Shown one piece after another: positions 47,779 through 58,516 of a stretch of 64,000 nt of DNA. The stretch comes from Prochlorococcus sp. scB243_495K23 (GTDB taxonomy: Bacteria; Cyanobacteriota; Cyanobacteriia; PCC-6307; Cyanobiaceae): NCBI GenBank assembly GCA_000635495.1, contig JFLW01000001.1, forward strand, positions 186,001 through 250,000. The letters are read 5' to 3'. Each line of letters begins with the position of its first letter. Position 1 is the first letter of the stretch. Below the pieces are notes generated by a model, which saw only the letters and a program-made list of their open reading frames with translations, searched no databases and had not been told where the DNA came from. Made by a program: the position numbers and the translations under genes.

Positions 47779-49184
47779 TATTTAATAAATTCTCTAACGT
47801 CACTGACTTTGCCATTAATTGCAGCAGCAGCAACCATTGCTGGACTCATGAGAAGTGTTCTTCCACTGGGAGATCCTTGCCTACCCTTGAAATTTCTATT
47901 ACTAGAACTAGCACTAACTTGATTACCTATTAGCTTATCTGAATTCATTGCTAAACACATTGAGCAGCCAGGCTCTCTCCATTGAAATCCAGAATCCTTA
48001 AATATCTGATCAAGACCCTCTTGTTTTGCTTTAGTGGCTACTTTTTCTGAACCTGGAACTACAAATGCTTTGACATTCTTGGATACTTTTTTGTTTTTTA
48101 ATACTTTGGCGGCAACTCTTAAGTCACTGATTCTTCCATTTGTGCAACTACCTATGAAACAAACATCAACAGGAGTATCTTTGATATATTGCCCTGGCTT
48201 GAAACTCATATATTCATAAGCCTCTTTTGCAACTAATTTATCATTCGGGGACAAGTCATCTAAAAGAGGAATTTGTTGATTAATGCTTATACTCTGGCCA
48301 GGAGTAATCCCCCAGGTTACAGTTGGCTCCACTTTAGAAGCATCTAATTTAATTACATCATCATAAATTGAATTTTCATCGCTTTTTAATGATTTCCACC
48401 ATGTGATCGCTTTATCCCAATGCTCACTTTTTGGAGCACATAATTTGTTTTTAATGTAACTAAATGTCTTTTCATCGGGGTTAATGTAGCCGCATCTTGC
48501 TCCTCCTTCAATAGACATATTACATATAGTCATCCTCTCTTCCATTGATAATTCATCTATCGCAGGCCCCGCGAATTCATATGCGAAACCTACTCCTGCC
48601 TTTACACCAAGTTCATTAATGATATGAAGTACTAAATCCTTAGCAAAAACACCCTTAGATAATTTTTTGTCACACCAAATTTGCCTCACTTTCAATTTGT
48701 TGATAGCGATGGTTTGGGAAGCCAGAACATCTCTTACTTGACTAGTGCCTATCCCAAAAGCAATTGACCCAAATGCCCCATGAGTTGAAGTATGAGAATC
48801 TCCGCAAGCGATTGTCATTCCTGGTTGAGTCAGCCCTAATTCTGGTGCTACTACATGAACTATTCCTTGATTACCACTACCAATATTAAAAAATTTTATT
48901 TTATGTTCTAAGCAATTCCTCTCAAGTGTTTCAATCATCTGTTCAGCGAGATTATCTTTGAAAGGCCTGCTCTGATTATCTGTTGGCACAATATGATCAA
49001 CAGTAGCAACAGTTCTTTCAGGGAATTTTACTTTTAAGTTTTTGTCCTTTAAAGCACCAAATGCTTGAGGACTCGTCACTTCATGGATAAGATGAAGACC
49101 AATAAATATCTGATCAGATCCTCCTGGAAGACTTGAAACTTTATGTAAATCCCAAACTTTATCAAATAGGGTATCTTGACTCAA
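47778..49184 (-). CDS. leuC: 3-isopropylmalate dehydratase large subunit
   Basis: Aconitase-fold subunit with a 4Fe-4S cluster. 468 residues; cluster Cys are in FIGSCTNGR and [26 protein letters not shown] is also present. cinA is 13 bases upstream on the same strand. Confidence 0.96.
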   Translation of the reverse strand: MSQDTLFDKVWDLHKVSSLPGGSDQIFIGLHLIHEVTSPQAFGALKDKNLKVKFPERTVATVDHIVPTDNQSRPFKDNLAEQMIETLERNCLEHKIKFFNIGSGNQGIVHVVAPELGLTQPGMTIACGDSHTSTHGAFGSIAFGIGTSQVRDVLASQTIAINKLKVRQIWCDKKLSKGVFAKDLVLHIINELGVKAGVGFAYEFAGPAIDELSMEERMTICNMSIEGGARCGYINPDEKTFSYIKNKLCAPKSEHWDKAITWWKSLKSDENSIYDDVIKLDASKVEPTVTWGITPGQSISINQQIPLLDDLSPNDKLVAKEAYEYMSFKPGQYIKDTPVDVCFIGSCTNGRISDLRVAAKVLKNKKVSKNVKAFVVPGSEKVATKAKQEGLDQIFKDSGFQWREPGCSMCLAMNSDKLIGNQVSASSSNRNFKGRQGSPSGRTLLMSPAMVAAAAINGKVSDVREFIK

Positions 49185-49197
49185 TTTGTAAAAATAG

Positions 49198-50472
49198 TTA
49201 CTTACTATTCGATAATAGGATTAATCTGAGACTGTTCAAACATACATTTACACTTAGTGTTTGTATTTCTTTTCTATTTCGGGTTGAGTTAAATAGTTTT
49301 TTTATATTAGTTATATGATTATTTGGTCCTGAAATAGAGATATAGACAAGTCCAACTGGTTTATCCTGACTTCCTCCGTTAGGACCAGCTATTCCACTAA
49401 CTGCTATTGCCCAATCTGCTCCTAATTTCTCTTTTACATTAATTGCCATAGCCTTACAAACTTCTTCAGAAACAGCTCCATATTTTGTAAGCTTTTCTTC
49501 AGAAATATTTAATAATGAATTTTTTAGTTTATTACTATAGGAAACAATACTACCTAGAAAAACTTGAGATGAGCCTGATATTGAGGTTAGTGATGAAGAT
49601 AGAAGGCCTCCGGTGCAGGATTCAGCAAAAACAATTGTTTGATTCCTCTCTGCTAATTCTTTTATTAAAACGCTAGGAAGAGTATCATTATCCTCTCCAA
49701 AAATAAATTTCGAAAACTCTTTTTTTAATTTTTCTTTTACAGGCTTAATTATATTTTTTGCTTCTAGGTCATTCTTTGCTCGCGCGGTAATTCTAAGTTT
49801 AACCTCTCCTATGTTTGCATATGGTGCAACTGTCGGGTTCTTAAGATTTAATAGATCATTAATTTTTTCTGCAACGCTAGATTCTCCAATGCCTGAAAAT
49901 TTAAGAGTATTTGAAAAAAAAGAATAACTATCTGAGAATTTGTTTTTAATGAAATCATACGCCGTTTCTTCCCACATAGTTTTCATTTCACTTGGTACTC
50001 CAGGGAAAGTAAGAATAGTAAACCCTTTTACTGGTTCCCAAATCATTCCTGGGGCAGTGCCCCTAGGATTTTTTATAATTTGCGCATTTTGAGGGAAGAA
50101 ACATTGTTTCCTTAAGCTAGAGGAATCGTCCTGGAGCTTTGAGTTTGTTAGTTTTTGTTTAATTTCATCCCATAAGTGTGGTCTTTCAAAAAGAGATGCA
50201 TTAAAAGATCTAGCTATTGCTGCAGTAGTTAAATCATCTGGGGTGGGCCCTAAGCCACCAGTTGTAATTAAAAGATTACTTCTTTTCGATATTTCTTGAA
50301 TTACTTTTACAATTCGATCATAATTATCACCGACAGTTGATTGCCTAAAGTGATTTAAGCCTAATTGAGATAACTGTTCAGAAATCCATTGAGCATTTGT
50401 ATTTATTATATTTCCTAAGAGTAGCTCTGTTCCAATAGAAAGAATTTCAACTCCCTTGGAGTTAGGACTCAT
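49198..50472 (-). CDS. cinA: CinA-family protein
   Basis: 424 residues: an N-terminal MoCF/COG1058 domain ([36 protein letters not shown]) and a C-terminal PncC domain ([30 protein letters not shown]). Members act in NMN deamidation and pyridine nucleotide salvage, and are called competence-damage-induced in some species. Its ATG overlaps the glyA stop by four bases. Confidence 0.93.
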   Translation of the reverse strand: MSPNSKGVEILSIGTELLLGNIINTNAQWISEQLSQLGLNHFRQSTVGDNYDRIVKVIQEISKRSNLLITTGGLGPTPDDLTTAAIARSFNASLFERPHLWDEIKQKLTNSKLQDDSSSLRKQCFFPQNAQIIKNPRGTAPGMIWEPVKGFTILTFPGVPSEMKTMWEETAYDFIKNKFSDSYSFFSNTLKFSGIGESSVAEKINDLLNLKNPTVAPYANIGEVKLRITARAKNDLEAKNIIKPVKEKLKKEFSKFIFGEDNDTLPSVLIKELAERNQTIVFAESCTGGLLSSSLTSISGSSQVFLGSIVSYSNKLKNSLLNISEEKLTKYGAVSEEVCKAMAINVKEKLGADWAIAVSGIAGPNGGSQDKPVGLVYISISGPNNHITNIKKLFNSTRNRKEIQTLSVNVCLNSLRLILLSNSK

Positions 50473-51740
50473 TTAATTGATGCTTCAAGTTTGCCTTCAT
50501 AAAGAGGAAAATGATTACATAAGGTTAATACTCTTTCTTTACATTTACTTTCAATCAGTGAATCGTCTGGATTAAGTAATCTATCAGCAATAATTTCGCC
50601 AACTTCAGCAAAAGCATTCTCATTAAATCCTCTAGTAGTTAGAGCAGCAGTTCCCAACCTTAGACCGCTGGTTACAAAGGGTGATTCAGGGTCAAATGGA
50701 ACAGTATTTTTATTAGCAGTGATATTCACTTCACTTACAAGTAAGTCAGCAATTTTACCAGTCATATTGATACTTCTTAAATCGAGTAAAACAATATGGT
50801 TATCAGTGCCTCCACTCACAATATTGATACCTCTATTTATTAAAGTTGAAGCTAGAACTTTTGCATTTTTTATTACTTGTTGGGAATAATTAACGAAATC
50901 TCGCTGCAAGGCTTCTCCAAATGCAACTGCTTTAGCGGCAATAATATGTTCGAGTGGCCCACCTTGAGTTCCAGGGAAAACAGATTTATCAAATTTCTTT
51001 CCAAATTCTGCATCTTTACATAAGATAAGTCCCCCTCTAGGCCCTCTTAATGTTTTATGAGTAGTCGTAGTTACTACATCACAATAGGGTATTGGATTTG
51101 GGTGAAGTTTACTTGCTACAAGACCGGCAATGTGTGCAATATCAGCCATTAAGAAAGCACCAACTTCATCTGCAATATTTCTAAATGATTCAAAATCGAT
51201 TGTTCTTGGATAAGCAGAATATCCGCATATGATCAATTTTGGTTTTGTTTCAAGTGCTATCTCTCTTATTTCATCAAAATTTAATTCACTAGTTTCTTTA
51301 TTTACACCATAGTGAACTGCATTGAACCACTTACCACTCATATTTACTGGAGACCCATGAGTTAGGTGTCCACCATGAGATAAATCCATCCCCATGATTG
51401 TGTCGCCAGGTTTAAGTAGGCTTAGGAAAACAGCAGCATTTGCCTGTGCTCCGCTATGGGGTTGAACATTAGCCCAATTTGCATTAAATAATTTTTTTGC
51501 TCTCTGAATAGCTAATTCTTCAATTTCATCAACAAATTCACATCCCCCGTAATATCTTTTTTGAGGTAAACCCTCGGCGTATTTATTTGTAAGGACGGAT
51601 CCTTGTGCCTGCATAACGGCAATTGATGCGAAATTTTCACTTGCGATTAACTCAAGATGAGTTTCCTGCCTATTTTTTTCAGAGTTGATATAGTTTGATA
51701 TTACTGGATCACTTTCTTTAAGATTTTGAAGGATATTCAT
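50469..51740 (-). CDS. glyA: Serine hydroxymethyltransferase
   Basis: PLP enzyme that interconverts serine and glycine and feeds one-carbon units to ThyX, PurH and others. 423 residues with [12 protein letters not shown], the PLP-lysine segment [16 protein letters not shown], and [11 protein letters not shown]. It is followed by cinA, leuC and leuD on the same strand with very short gaps. Confidence 0.97.
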   Translation of the reverse strand: MNILQNLKESDPVISNYINSEKNRQETHLELIASENFASIAVMQAQGSVLTNKYAEGLPQKRYYGGCEFVDEIEELAIQRAKKLFNANWANVQPHSGAQANAAVFLSLLKPGDTIMGMDLSHGGHLTHGSPVNMSGKWFNAVHYGVNKETSELNFDEIREIALETKPKLIICGYSAYPRTIDFESFRNIADEVGAFLMADIAHIAGLVASKLHPNPIPYCDVVTTTTHKTLRGPRGGLILCKDAEFGKKFDKSVFPGTQGGPLEHIIAAKAVAFGEALQRDFVNYSQQVIKNAKVLASTLINRGINIVSGGTDNHIVLLDLRSINMTGKIADLLVSEVNITANKNTVPFDPESPFVTSGLRLGTAALTTRGFNENAFAEVGEIIADRLLNPDDSLIESKCKERVLTLCNHFPLYEGKLEASIK

Positions 51741-51816
51741 TGAATTTGATTAGTTATACCCACAATATAGACGATATTTTAAGAAAAATATAAAAAGAAT
51801 ATTTCATAATTTTAAA

Positions 51817-51890
51817 CGCGCCTGGAGAGATTCGAACTCCCGACACCCTGATCCGTAGTCAGGTGCTCTAATCCACTGAGCTACAGGCGC
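51817..51890 (-). tRNA. tRNA-Arg(ACG)
   Basis: 74 nt on the minus strand. Acceptor GCGCCTG pairs with CAGGCGC, discriminator G. The anticodon stem CCTGA/TCAGG holds loop CTACGGA, so the anticodon is ACG (read as ICG). The T-arm has GTTCGAATC. CCA is not encoded. Confidence 0.96.
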
Positions 51891-51946
51891 ATAATTATGT
51901 AATATCTCTGTTTCAGGGTCTCTTAGTCAACTAGATTTCGGGTAAA

Positions 51947-52228
51947 ATGTCTATTATTAACAATCTAATTATTAATATGCCTATAAAGTGGTACGGAAAT
52001 GGTGATTCAGAAGATCCTATTTATAAACATTTTTCACGAATAGTAAATTTTGTTATTCATTGCATGATATTTACTGCGATTGTAAGTGGCACGTGGCTTT
52101 TAAAAGAGATTAAATATGAAATCAGATATTTTAATAATTTTGCAATTGTCTGGTCAGTTCTTTTGGCCTCCCATTTACTTTTCGTAATTATAAAAAAACC
52201 TAAAGATACTTCAAAACAATCAACTTAA
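51947..52228 (+). CDS. Small membrane protein of unknown function
   Basis: 93 residues, or 83 from the alternative ATG at 51977 (MPIKWYGNG). Two membrane helices: IVNFVIHCMIFTAIVSGTW and IVWSVLLASHLLFVII. I recognise no family. It lies between tRNA-Arg and the DUF3181 gene, with which it is probably co-transcribed (14-base gap). Confidence 0.6.
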   Translation: MSIINNLIINMPIKWYGNGDSEDPIYKHFSRIVNFVIHCMIFTAIVSGTWLLKEIKYEIRYFNNFAIVWSVLLASHLLFVIIKKPKDTSKQST

Positions 52229-52242
52229 ATCAATTTATATTT

Positions 52243-52533
52243 ATGGACTCTCAGATACGTATAAGTGATCTAGAAAATGTTATTTCCGAAAAGGTTTTTA
52301 TTAAAATAGAAAAGTGGAATCTGTATCTTGGAGACGCTGGCCTAGCTAGACATCTTGCTATTGAATGTATCAGCAATAAAGATCAAGGCCCATTGGAGGC
52401 TGCAAAATTAAGTTTGAAAGCAATAAAAGTAAAAGTAGGGGATGGTTTTAATAGTATTCCACTGATTAATTTAATCACTAACTCACAAATTCTTGAATTA
52501 GAGGAGATTTTGGAAAGTTTTTTTAAAAACTAA
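52243..52533 (+). CDS. DUF3181-family protein
   Basis: 96 residues, soluble, helical, with WNLYLGDAGLARHLAIECI as the recognisable block. A cyanobacteria-only family of unknown function (DUF3181). Its stop overlaps the end of convergent murJ by four bases. Confidence 0.72.
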   Translation: MDSQIRISDLENVISEKVFIKIEKWNLYLGDAGLARHLAIECISNKDQGPLEAAKLSLKAIKVKVGDGFNSIPLINLITNSQILELEEILESFFKN

Positions 52534-54152
52534 ATCTCTTTTTTTGAAACTTTAAATTTATTTACTTTCAAGAATTTTGTAAGTAAAAAATAAATCACAA
52601 AAAAAGTTACTGTTCCAAATATTAATAATGAAAATTCCGCGAGATTTGAATTGTAGTTATTCGTAGTTTGGAGAATTGTAAAACATAGTGTGCTGTCTAT
52701 AAATGCTGCTAATGACATGAGACTAATTTTCCTCAATAATTCAAAGTTAGGCAAAATGATATTTGCATTGCGCAGATTGAAAGAAAGAAAAATACAAACT
52801 ATAAAGTTGACTATTACTGAAGATAAAATTATTCCCACGACTCCAAAATTATAAGGAGAAAGATTCCCAAAATTCTTAATTGGGGCACCAATTAAAAACC
52901 AATCAAAAAAAATATTAAATATTATCCCTGCAAAAGAAGATTTAAAAGGGAAGTTTGTTTTTTCTATTGAATAGTAAGTTCTTACTAATAAATCTCTATA
53001 AAGATAAAAGGGTATGCCAACTGCATAAGCAATTAATATATTTTTTACTTTCAAAGTTGCTGAATAATCAAAAGATCCTCTTTGAAAAACTAATTGTACG
53101 ATTTGATTATTGAATGTTATGAAAAATCCAGTTAATAAAATAGCTGTCAAGAAACAGTACTCTATCCCTGAGATCAATTTTTTTTGGAGACCTCTTTCGT
53201 CTTTTTTACTTCTCAATTTAGAGAATTTTGGAAGTAATGGCAGAATCAAGGAGTTAGATAATATGCCCAAGGGGGCTTGTATAAGAAAGTTTCCGTAAGC
53301 TAGTCCAGAGGCTGCGCCTTGAAAACTTGAAGCGAAAAACATATCGATAAAAACATTAATTTGACCTAGACCTGATGAGATAGAAGCTGGGATAATGAGT
53401 TTAAAAATCCTCCTCTCTTCATCTCTAAATAAGTTGAAGGTTGACTCTAATCTCAAGAGACCAATTTTATTTATTTCCAAAATTTGAACAACAAACTGAA
53501 TTAAAGTTCCTGTCAAAGTTGCAAATGCTAGTAATCCCTTGTAAGTAAAAAAATTAGAAGATGTATTTTCTTGGTTGAAAATCCAACTTAATAAAATAAA
53601 AAAAATAATAGTTACGCTTGTTATTGCTGGACTTATACTTGATAAAAAGAATTTTCTTTGGGAATTTAAGGCTCCATAGCTTAAACCTATGAAGCCGGAT
53701 AAAGGGATGCAAGGTGTAAGTATTTGTAATTGGTATGTGGCAATAGATTTAGCTTCGTAACTTAAATTCGGGGCCAATAAATCAATTAATAAACGGGAAT
53801 TTGAGTAAATCAATATGGCTAAAATTATTAATAATATTGAAAGTTTTATGCTTACTTGAGTTAAAATAATCCCTCCATTTTTTTTGTTAAGCGGAGTTAG
53901 AACTGCAACAACTGCGTTATGCAAGGGACCATTAATACCCCCAATGATTATTAGCAAAAAACTAGGAATTATATATGCATAATTAAACGCGTCGTACGTT
54001 ACACCAACCCCAAAAGCAGCAGCTATAAATATTTGTCTTACACATCCAGCTAATTTACTTAGACTAGTACCAAACGAAATTGAAAAAACATTATTTTTTA
54101 AAAATGAATGCATTTGGAATTGTCTAAATTTTTCAATGAGTTTAAGTTTCAA
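52530..54152 (-). CDS. murJ: Lipid II flippase MurJ (MviN)
   Basis: 540 residues with about 13-14 membrane segments. SKLAGCVRQIFIAAAFGVGVTYDAFNYAY at the N-terminus is the MviN signature (conserved Arg of the RexR motif), and ILTPCIPLSGF is also present. It flips peptidoglycan precursor to the periplasmic side. An alternative start is the Met at residue 14 (MHSFLKNN). Confidence 0.93.
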   Translation of the reverse strand: MKLKLIEKFRQFQMHSFLKNNVFSISFGTSLSKLAGCVRQIFIAAAFGVGVTYDAFNYAYIIPSFLLIIIGGINGPLHNAVVAVLTPLNKKNGGIILTQVSIKLSILLIILAILIYSNSRLLIDLLAPNLSYEAKSIATYQLQILTPCIPLSGFIGLSYGALNSQRKFFLSSISPAITSVTIIFFILLSWIFNQENTSSNFFTYKGLLAFATLTGTLIQFVVQILEINKIGLLRLESTFNLFRDEERRIFKLIIPASISSGLGQINVFIDMFFASSFQGAASGLAYGNFLIQAPLGILSNSLILPLLPKFSKLRSKKDERGLQKKLISGIEYCFLTAILLTGFFITFNNQIVQLVFQRGSFDYSATLKVKNILIAYAVGIPFYLYRDLLVRTYYSIEKTNFPFKSSFAGIIFNIFFDWFLIGAPIKNFGNLSPYNFGVVGIILSSVIVNFIVCIFLSFNLRNANIILPNFELLRKISLMSLAAFIDSTLCFTILQTTNNYNSNLAEFSLLIFGTVTFFVIYFLLTKFLKVNKFKVSKKEI

Positions 54153-54183
54153 TTATATTTGATTTCTAACCAACGACATATTT

Positions 54184-54936
54184 ATGAATGATCGGTTAAT
54201 TGATTTTGATCCATTAATTGAAGGGGTTTTAATTAAGAGGTATAAAAGGTTTCTTGCAGATATTGAATTAGAGAGTGGAGAGGTAGTAACTGCTCATTGT
54301 GCTAATACTGGCCCAATGAGGGGACTTTTGAGTCAGGGAGCAAAAGTAAGAATAAGTGTTTCCCCTTCTCCAAAAAGAAAATTACCTTTTACTTGGGAAC
54401 AGATATGTGTTGTTAATGCAAAAAATGAGGAGGTTTGGGTAGGTATTAATACTCTATTTGCAAACAAGTTAATCAAAAAGGTTATTGAAAAAAATCTTCT
54501 AATAGAAAGAATAGGTGAAATAGAGATAATCAAATCTGAAGTTCCTTATGGAAAAGATAAAAAAAGCAGAATTGACTTTTTTTTAACCCCAAAATCTTCA
54601 AATCCTGATAAACGTAACATTTACATAGAGGTTAAAAATACGACTTGGATTAAAGAAAATGTAGCTCTATTCCCAGATACAGTAACGAAAAGAGGTCAAA
54701 AACACCTCATAGAATTAAAGGAATTAATTCCTTCAAGTAAAAGTGTTTTAGTACTTTGTATTACGAGAAAAGATGCTTGTTTTTTTGCTCCTGGAGATGA
54801 TGCAGATCCCTTATACGGCAGTCTTTTTAGAGAATCTTTAAGTGCAGGAATGATAACTATCCCATGTTCTTTTGAATTTCATAAAGATCATGTATCATGG
54901 AAAGGAATTAAACCTTTGAAAAAAATAAAATCTTGA
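54184..54936 (+). CDS. sfsA: SfsA-family DNA-binding nuclease-like protein
   Basis: 250 residues with the family blocks [18 protein letters not shown]-like N-terminus ([12 protein letters not shown]), [14 protein letters not shown], and the nuclease-like core IDFFL...IYIEVKNTT with [13 protein letters not shown]. SfsA is known as a sugar-fermentation stimulation protein in E. coli; the biochemical role is unsettled. Divergent from murJ with 31 bases between. Confidence 0.92.
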   Translation: MNDRLIDFDPLIEGVLIKRYKRFLADIELESGEVVTAHCANTGPMRGLLSQGAKVRISVSPSPKRKLPFTWEQICVVNAKNEEVWVGINTLFANKLIKKVIEKNLLIERIGEIEIIKSEVPYGKDKKSRIDFFLTPKSSNPDKRNIYIEVKNTTWIKENVALFPDTVTKRGQKHLIELKELIPSSKSVLVLCITRKDACFFAPGDDADPLYGSLFRESLSAGMITIPCSFEFHKDHVSWKGIKPLKKIKS

Positions 54937-55007
54937 TAATTTGAAATTTGAAAAAAAAAATTTTTTAAATGTAACAGATATAGTTTTAAGATGCAACTAT
55001 AAAATTG

Positions 55008-55050
55008 GTAACAACGACTACTAGACACTAATAAGTTTTTTGAGCAAAAT
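55008..55050 (+). promoter_or_regulatory. NtcA-type promoter of amt1
   Basis: A perfect GTA-N8-TAC box (55008-55021). A -10-like CAAAAT follows at 55045-55050 after 23 bases. This predicts NtcA-activated transcription starting about 45 bases before the amt1 ATG. Confidence 0.75.
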
Positions 55051-55104
55051 TGAATATGAAAGGAAACAGCACAAACTGTTTTTTTGCAGATCTAATTTTT
55101 TTTT

Positions 55105-56565
55105 ATGACCACTGCTTTGCAAACGCCTCAAAGGCGCTCTAGGTCCAAATTACAAGATGCAAGTCTTGTTAATGGACCTATGCTCCTTTTGAGGAGTATT
55201 CGAGGATTTAGTTCAAACCGCTCTATGTTGTGGCTTGCAACTGTTCCTTTAGCTTTGTTTGGTTTAGGTATTTTTAATCTTTCAGCTCATGCAGCTGATT
55301 TACCTGAGTTGAATGCAGCTTTTCTTGCTAACAATTTATGGCTTTTGATCGCTACTATCTTAGTGATCTTCATGAACGCTGGTTTCGCTATGGTTGAGGC
55401 AGGTATGTGTCGTTCTAAGAACGCAGTAAACATCCTTGCTAAAAACCTCTTTGTATTTGCTCTAGCTGTAACTTCTTATTGGTTTATTGGCTATTCATTA
55501 ATGTACGGAGGAAGTGTTGCTGACGGATGGCTTTATTTTGGAGGCTTATTCTTTGATCCAACAGTCACCGCTGATATGGTTACTGATGCTGGATTAGTCC
55601 CAACTGTTGATTTCTTGTTCCAGTCTGCATTCGCAGGAACTGCAGCAACTATCGTTTCCGGTCTTGTTGCTGAAAGAGTTAAATTTGGAGAATTTGTTGT
55701 TTTTGCTGTTGTATTAACTGCATTTATATATCCAATTGCTGGTAGCTGGAAATGGAATGGTGGTTGGCTTGATTCTTTAGGTTTTGTTGACTTCGCCGGT
55801 TCTTCAATTGTTCACTCAGTTGGAGCATGGGCGGGTCTTGTAGGAGCTATGCTTCTTGGGCCAAGAATTGGCAAATACTCTGATGGGAAACCACAAGCTA
55901 TGCCAGGACACAATATGGCTATAGCTACTCTAGGTGCATTAGTCCTATGGATAGGTTGGTATGGATTTAACCCCGGTTCTCAACTTGCTATGGATCAATG
56001 GGTTCCATATGTTGCTGTAACAACTACTTTGGCAGCAGCAGCTGGAGCTATTGGTGCAACTATTGTTTCAACATTAACTTCTGGTAAGCCTGATCTTACA
56101 ATGATAATTAACGGAATCCTTGCTGGTTTGGTTAGTATCACTGCTGGTTGTGGTGATATGACTCTTGCTGGAGCCTGGTTCGCAGGACTAGTAGGGGGAA
56201 TTATAGTTGTATTTTCTGTTGCAGCACTTGATGCCGCTGAGATCGATGATCCTGTAGGTGCATTCTCTGTTCACGGAGTTTGTGGTGTATGGGGTACTGT
56301 AGTTATCGGTCTTTGGGGTACAGCTGTACAAGGTGATGGAGCAGGTATGGGATTGTTCAATGGTGGAGGCATTACCCTTCTTCTAGTTCAAGCTCTTGGT
56401 GCCGCAGCTTATGCTATCTGGACGCTAGTTACTTGCTGGATTGCCTGGTCTGTAATTGGAGGATTATTCGGTGGAATCCGAGTATCTGAAGAGGAAGAAA
56501 CTCAAGGCTTAGATATAGGAGAGCATGGAATGGAAGCATATCCAGACTTTGCATCTGCTAAATAA
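55105..56565 (+). CDS. amt1: Ammonium transporter
   Basis: A 486-residue Amt/MEP/Rh channel with about 11 membrane helices after a signal-like N-terminus (cleavage suggested near HAADLPE, about 63). Signatures: MNAGFAMVEAGMCRSKN (about 92-108), the substrate-pore Trp/His residues in FAGSSIVHSVGAWAGLVGA, and the second His in FSVHGVCGVWGTV. It imports ammonium, the main nitrogen source in this group. It stands alone, behind a perfect NtcA box and before a strong terminator. Confidence 0.96.
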   Translation: MTTALQTPQRRSRSKLQDASLVNGPMLLLRSIRGFSSNRSMLWLATVPLALFGLGIFNLSAHAADLPELNAAFLANNLWLLIATILVIFMNAGFAMVEAGMCRSKNAVNILAKNLFVFALAVTSYWFIGYSLMYGGSVADGWLYFGGLFFDPTVTADMVTDAGLVPTVDFLFQSAFAGTAATIVSGLVAERVKFGEFVVFAVVLTAFIYPIAGSWKWNGGWLDSLGFVDFAGSSIVHSVGAWAGLVGAMLLGPRIGKYSDGKPQAMPGHNMAIATLGALVLWIGWYGFNPGSQLAMDQWVPYVAVTTTLAAAAGAIGATIVSTLTSGKPDLTMIINGILAGLVSITAGCGDMTLAGAWFAGLVGGIIVVFSVAALDAAEIDDPVGAFSVHGVCGVWGTVVIGLWGTAVQGDGAGMGLFNGGGITLLLVQALGAAAYAIWTLVTCWIAWSVIGGLFGGIRVSEEEETQGLDIGEHGMEAYPDFASAK

Positions 56566-56584
56566 TCTAATTGACAATTGATTT

Positions 56585-56620
56585 AAGAAACCTGACTTAT
56601 GTCAGGTTTCTTTTTTTTTT
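56585..56620 (+). terminator. amt1 intrinsic terminator
   Basis: Stem AAGAAACCTGAC pairs with GTCAGGTTTCTT (12 bp) around a TTAT loop, followed by T-run. It separates amt1 from ispH. Confidence 0.9.
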
Positions 56621-56654
56621 CGAAAAATTATTTAAAACGTTGTAATATAGGAAG

Positions 56655-57851
56655 ATGGATACTCAAGCTTTTAGAAGATCCCTTCATCATTCTGATAGAT
56701 ACAATAGAAGGGGTTTCGATTCTCCAACAAAAAGAGCTCAAGCGTTAGAAGAAGCTTACCAAAGTGATTTGATAAGTTCTATTCGGGATAATAATTTTAC
56801 CTATACTAAAGGCAGACTAAATATAAAGTTGGCCCAAGCCTTCGGTTTCTGTTGGGGAGTTGAAAGAGCTGTTGCAATGGCTTATGAAACTAGAAGACAT
56901 TATCCAAATGAGAATATTTGGATAACAAACGAAATAATTCATAATCCCTCGGTTAATGATCATTTAAGAAAAATGAATGTGAAATTCATCTCAGCTAAAA
57001 ATGGAATTAAAGATTTTTCTCTAGTTTCTAATGGGGATGTTGTTATACTTCCTGCTTTCGGAGCTACTGTTCAAGAAATGAAACTCTTGCATGAGAAAGG
57101 TTGTCATATTATTGATACAACTTGTCCATGGGTTTCTAAGGTTTGGCATACAGTTGAAAAACATAAAAAACATATTTTCACATCTATTATTCACGGAAAA
57201 TTTAAACATGAAGAGACTCTCGCTACAAGTTCATTCGCAGGTAAATATTTAGTTGTACTTGATCTAGAAGAAGCGAACTACGTTTCTGAATATATTCAGG
57301 GGAGAGGTAATAGGAATGAGTTTATGAACAAATTTGCTAAAGCTTGTTCTAATGGATTTGATCCTGATAAAGATTTAGATAGAGTAGGAGTCGCAAATCA
57401 GACAACTATGCTTAAGAGCGAGACTGAAGAAATTGGAAAGGTTTTTGAAAGGACAATGTTAAAGAAATTTGGACCAGAAAACTTAAATAGTCACTTTTTA
57501 GCTTTTAATACTATTTGTGATGCAACTGAAGAAAGGCAAGATGCAATGTTCTCTCTGGTTGATGAAGACCTTGATATTTTAGTAGTTATTGGAGGCTTCA
57601 ATTCTTCGAATACTACTCACCTACAAGAAATAGCAATTAATAAAAATATTTCATCTTTTCACATTGATACCCCAGAGAGGATATCAGTTAAAGAAAACTC
57701 AATATTTCATAAACCACTAGGATCAGACTTAGAACTTAAAAATAATTTTCTACCTAGTGGAAAAATTAATGTTGGAATTACCTCAGGTGCATCCACTCCT
57801 GATAAAGTTGTTGCAGATGTTATTGAAAAGTTAATTGATATTGCTTCCTGA
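56655..57851 (+). CDS. ispH: 4-hydroxy-3-methylbut-2-enyl diphosphate reductase
   Basis: Last step of the MEP isoprenoid pathway, a 4Fe-4S enzyme probably fed by ferredoxin. 398 residues, the longer cyanobacterial/plastid form with an N-terminal extension of about 55 residues. Cluster Cys are in [24 protein letters not shown], and [21 protein letters not shown]-like (AFGATVQEM) and [10 protein letters not shown] are also present. Confidence 0.95.
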   Translation: MDTQAFRRSLHHSDRYNRRGFDSPTKRAQALEEAYQSDLISSIRDNNFTYTKGRLNIKLAQAFGFCWGVERAVAMAYETRRHYPNENIWITNEIIHNPSVNDHLRKMNVKFISAKNGIKDFSLVSNGDVVILPAFGATVQEMKLLHEKGCHIIDTTCPWVSKVWHTVEKHKKHIFTSIIHGKFKHEETLATSSFAGKYLVVLDLEEANYVSEYIQGRGNRNEFMNKFAKACSNGFDPDKDLDRVGVANQTTMLKSETEEIGKVFERTMLKKFGPENLNSHFLAFNTICDATEERQDAMFSLVDEDLDILVVIGGFNSSNTTHLQEIAINKNISSFHIDTPERISVKENSIFHKPLGSDLELKNNFLPSGKINVGITSGASTPDKVVADVIEKLIDIAS

Positions 57852-57954
57852 ATTTGTTATTCATTTAAAAATTTGCTTAGTTTTTTTAATTTATTAGTCA
57901 GATAATTCCAAAAGATCTACTTTATTAACTAGAATAATGAAAAATTATTGAAGT

Positions 57955-58515
57955 ATGGAAGACAAAGCACAAACTAATCAGGTTCAAACTGCAAGTATGA
58001 ATAGAACTAAAGCGCCCCAAAAAGTTGAAGTTGTAGTTGCCAATTCATCTTCAGGGTCAGAAGTAAATATCCTTGGTGAACTATCGATTTTTATTTTAAG
58101 AATAGGTTTTTGTGCTTTAATGATTCATCATGGCCTAGAAAAACTTCAGGATCCGCAAGGTTTTGCAGAGTTTGTAGTCGGTAAATATTTCCCATTTTTG
58201 CCTGGTGATCCTGTTATTTGGACTTTTGGAGCAGCAATTACTCAACTGGTATGCCCAGTTGGGTTGGCTTTAGGGATTTTTGCGAGGCTTTCTTCTCTTG
58301 GTCTGTTCTCCACAATGGCTTTTGCAGTTTATTTTCATCTCCTTGATACTGGACTGGAAGGCTTTCCTCTTGCAGTGGTTGAAGGTCATAATTATGCTTT
58401 CGAATTATCTTTTATATATGGGGCTATTTCTTTATACTTTCTATGTGCAGGTCCAGGTAGGCTATCTTTATTCAGAAAAACTAACAAGATTACATATTAT
58501 CCAAAATCAACATAA
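57955..58515 (+). CDS. DoxX-family membrane protein
   Basis: 186 residues with a polar 45-residue N-terminus and four membrane helices (about 45-65, 85-105, 112-132, 150-165). LRIGFCALMIHHGLEKLQDPQGFAEFV and FPFLPGDPVIWTFGAAI fit the DoxX/SURF4-like family. Quinone- or redox-linked roles have been proposed for the family; none can be assigned here. Confidence 0.75.
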   Translation: MEDKAQTNQVQTASMNRTKAPQKVEVVVANSSSGSEVNILGELSIFILRIGFCALMIHHGLEKLQDPQGFAEFVVGKYFPFLPGDPVIWTFGAAITQLVCPVGLALGIFARLSSLGLFSTMAFAVYFHLLDTGLEGFPLAVVEGHNYAFELSFIYGAISLYFLCAGPGRLSLFRKTNKITYYPKST

Positions 58516-58516
58516 T

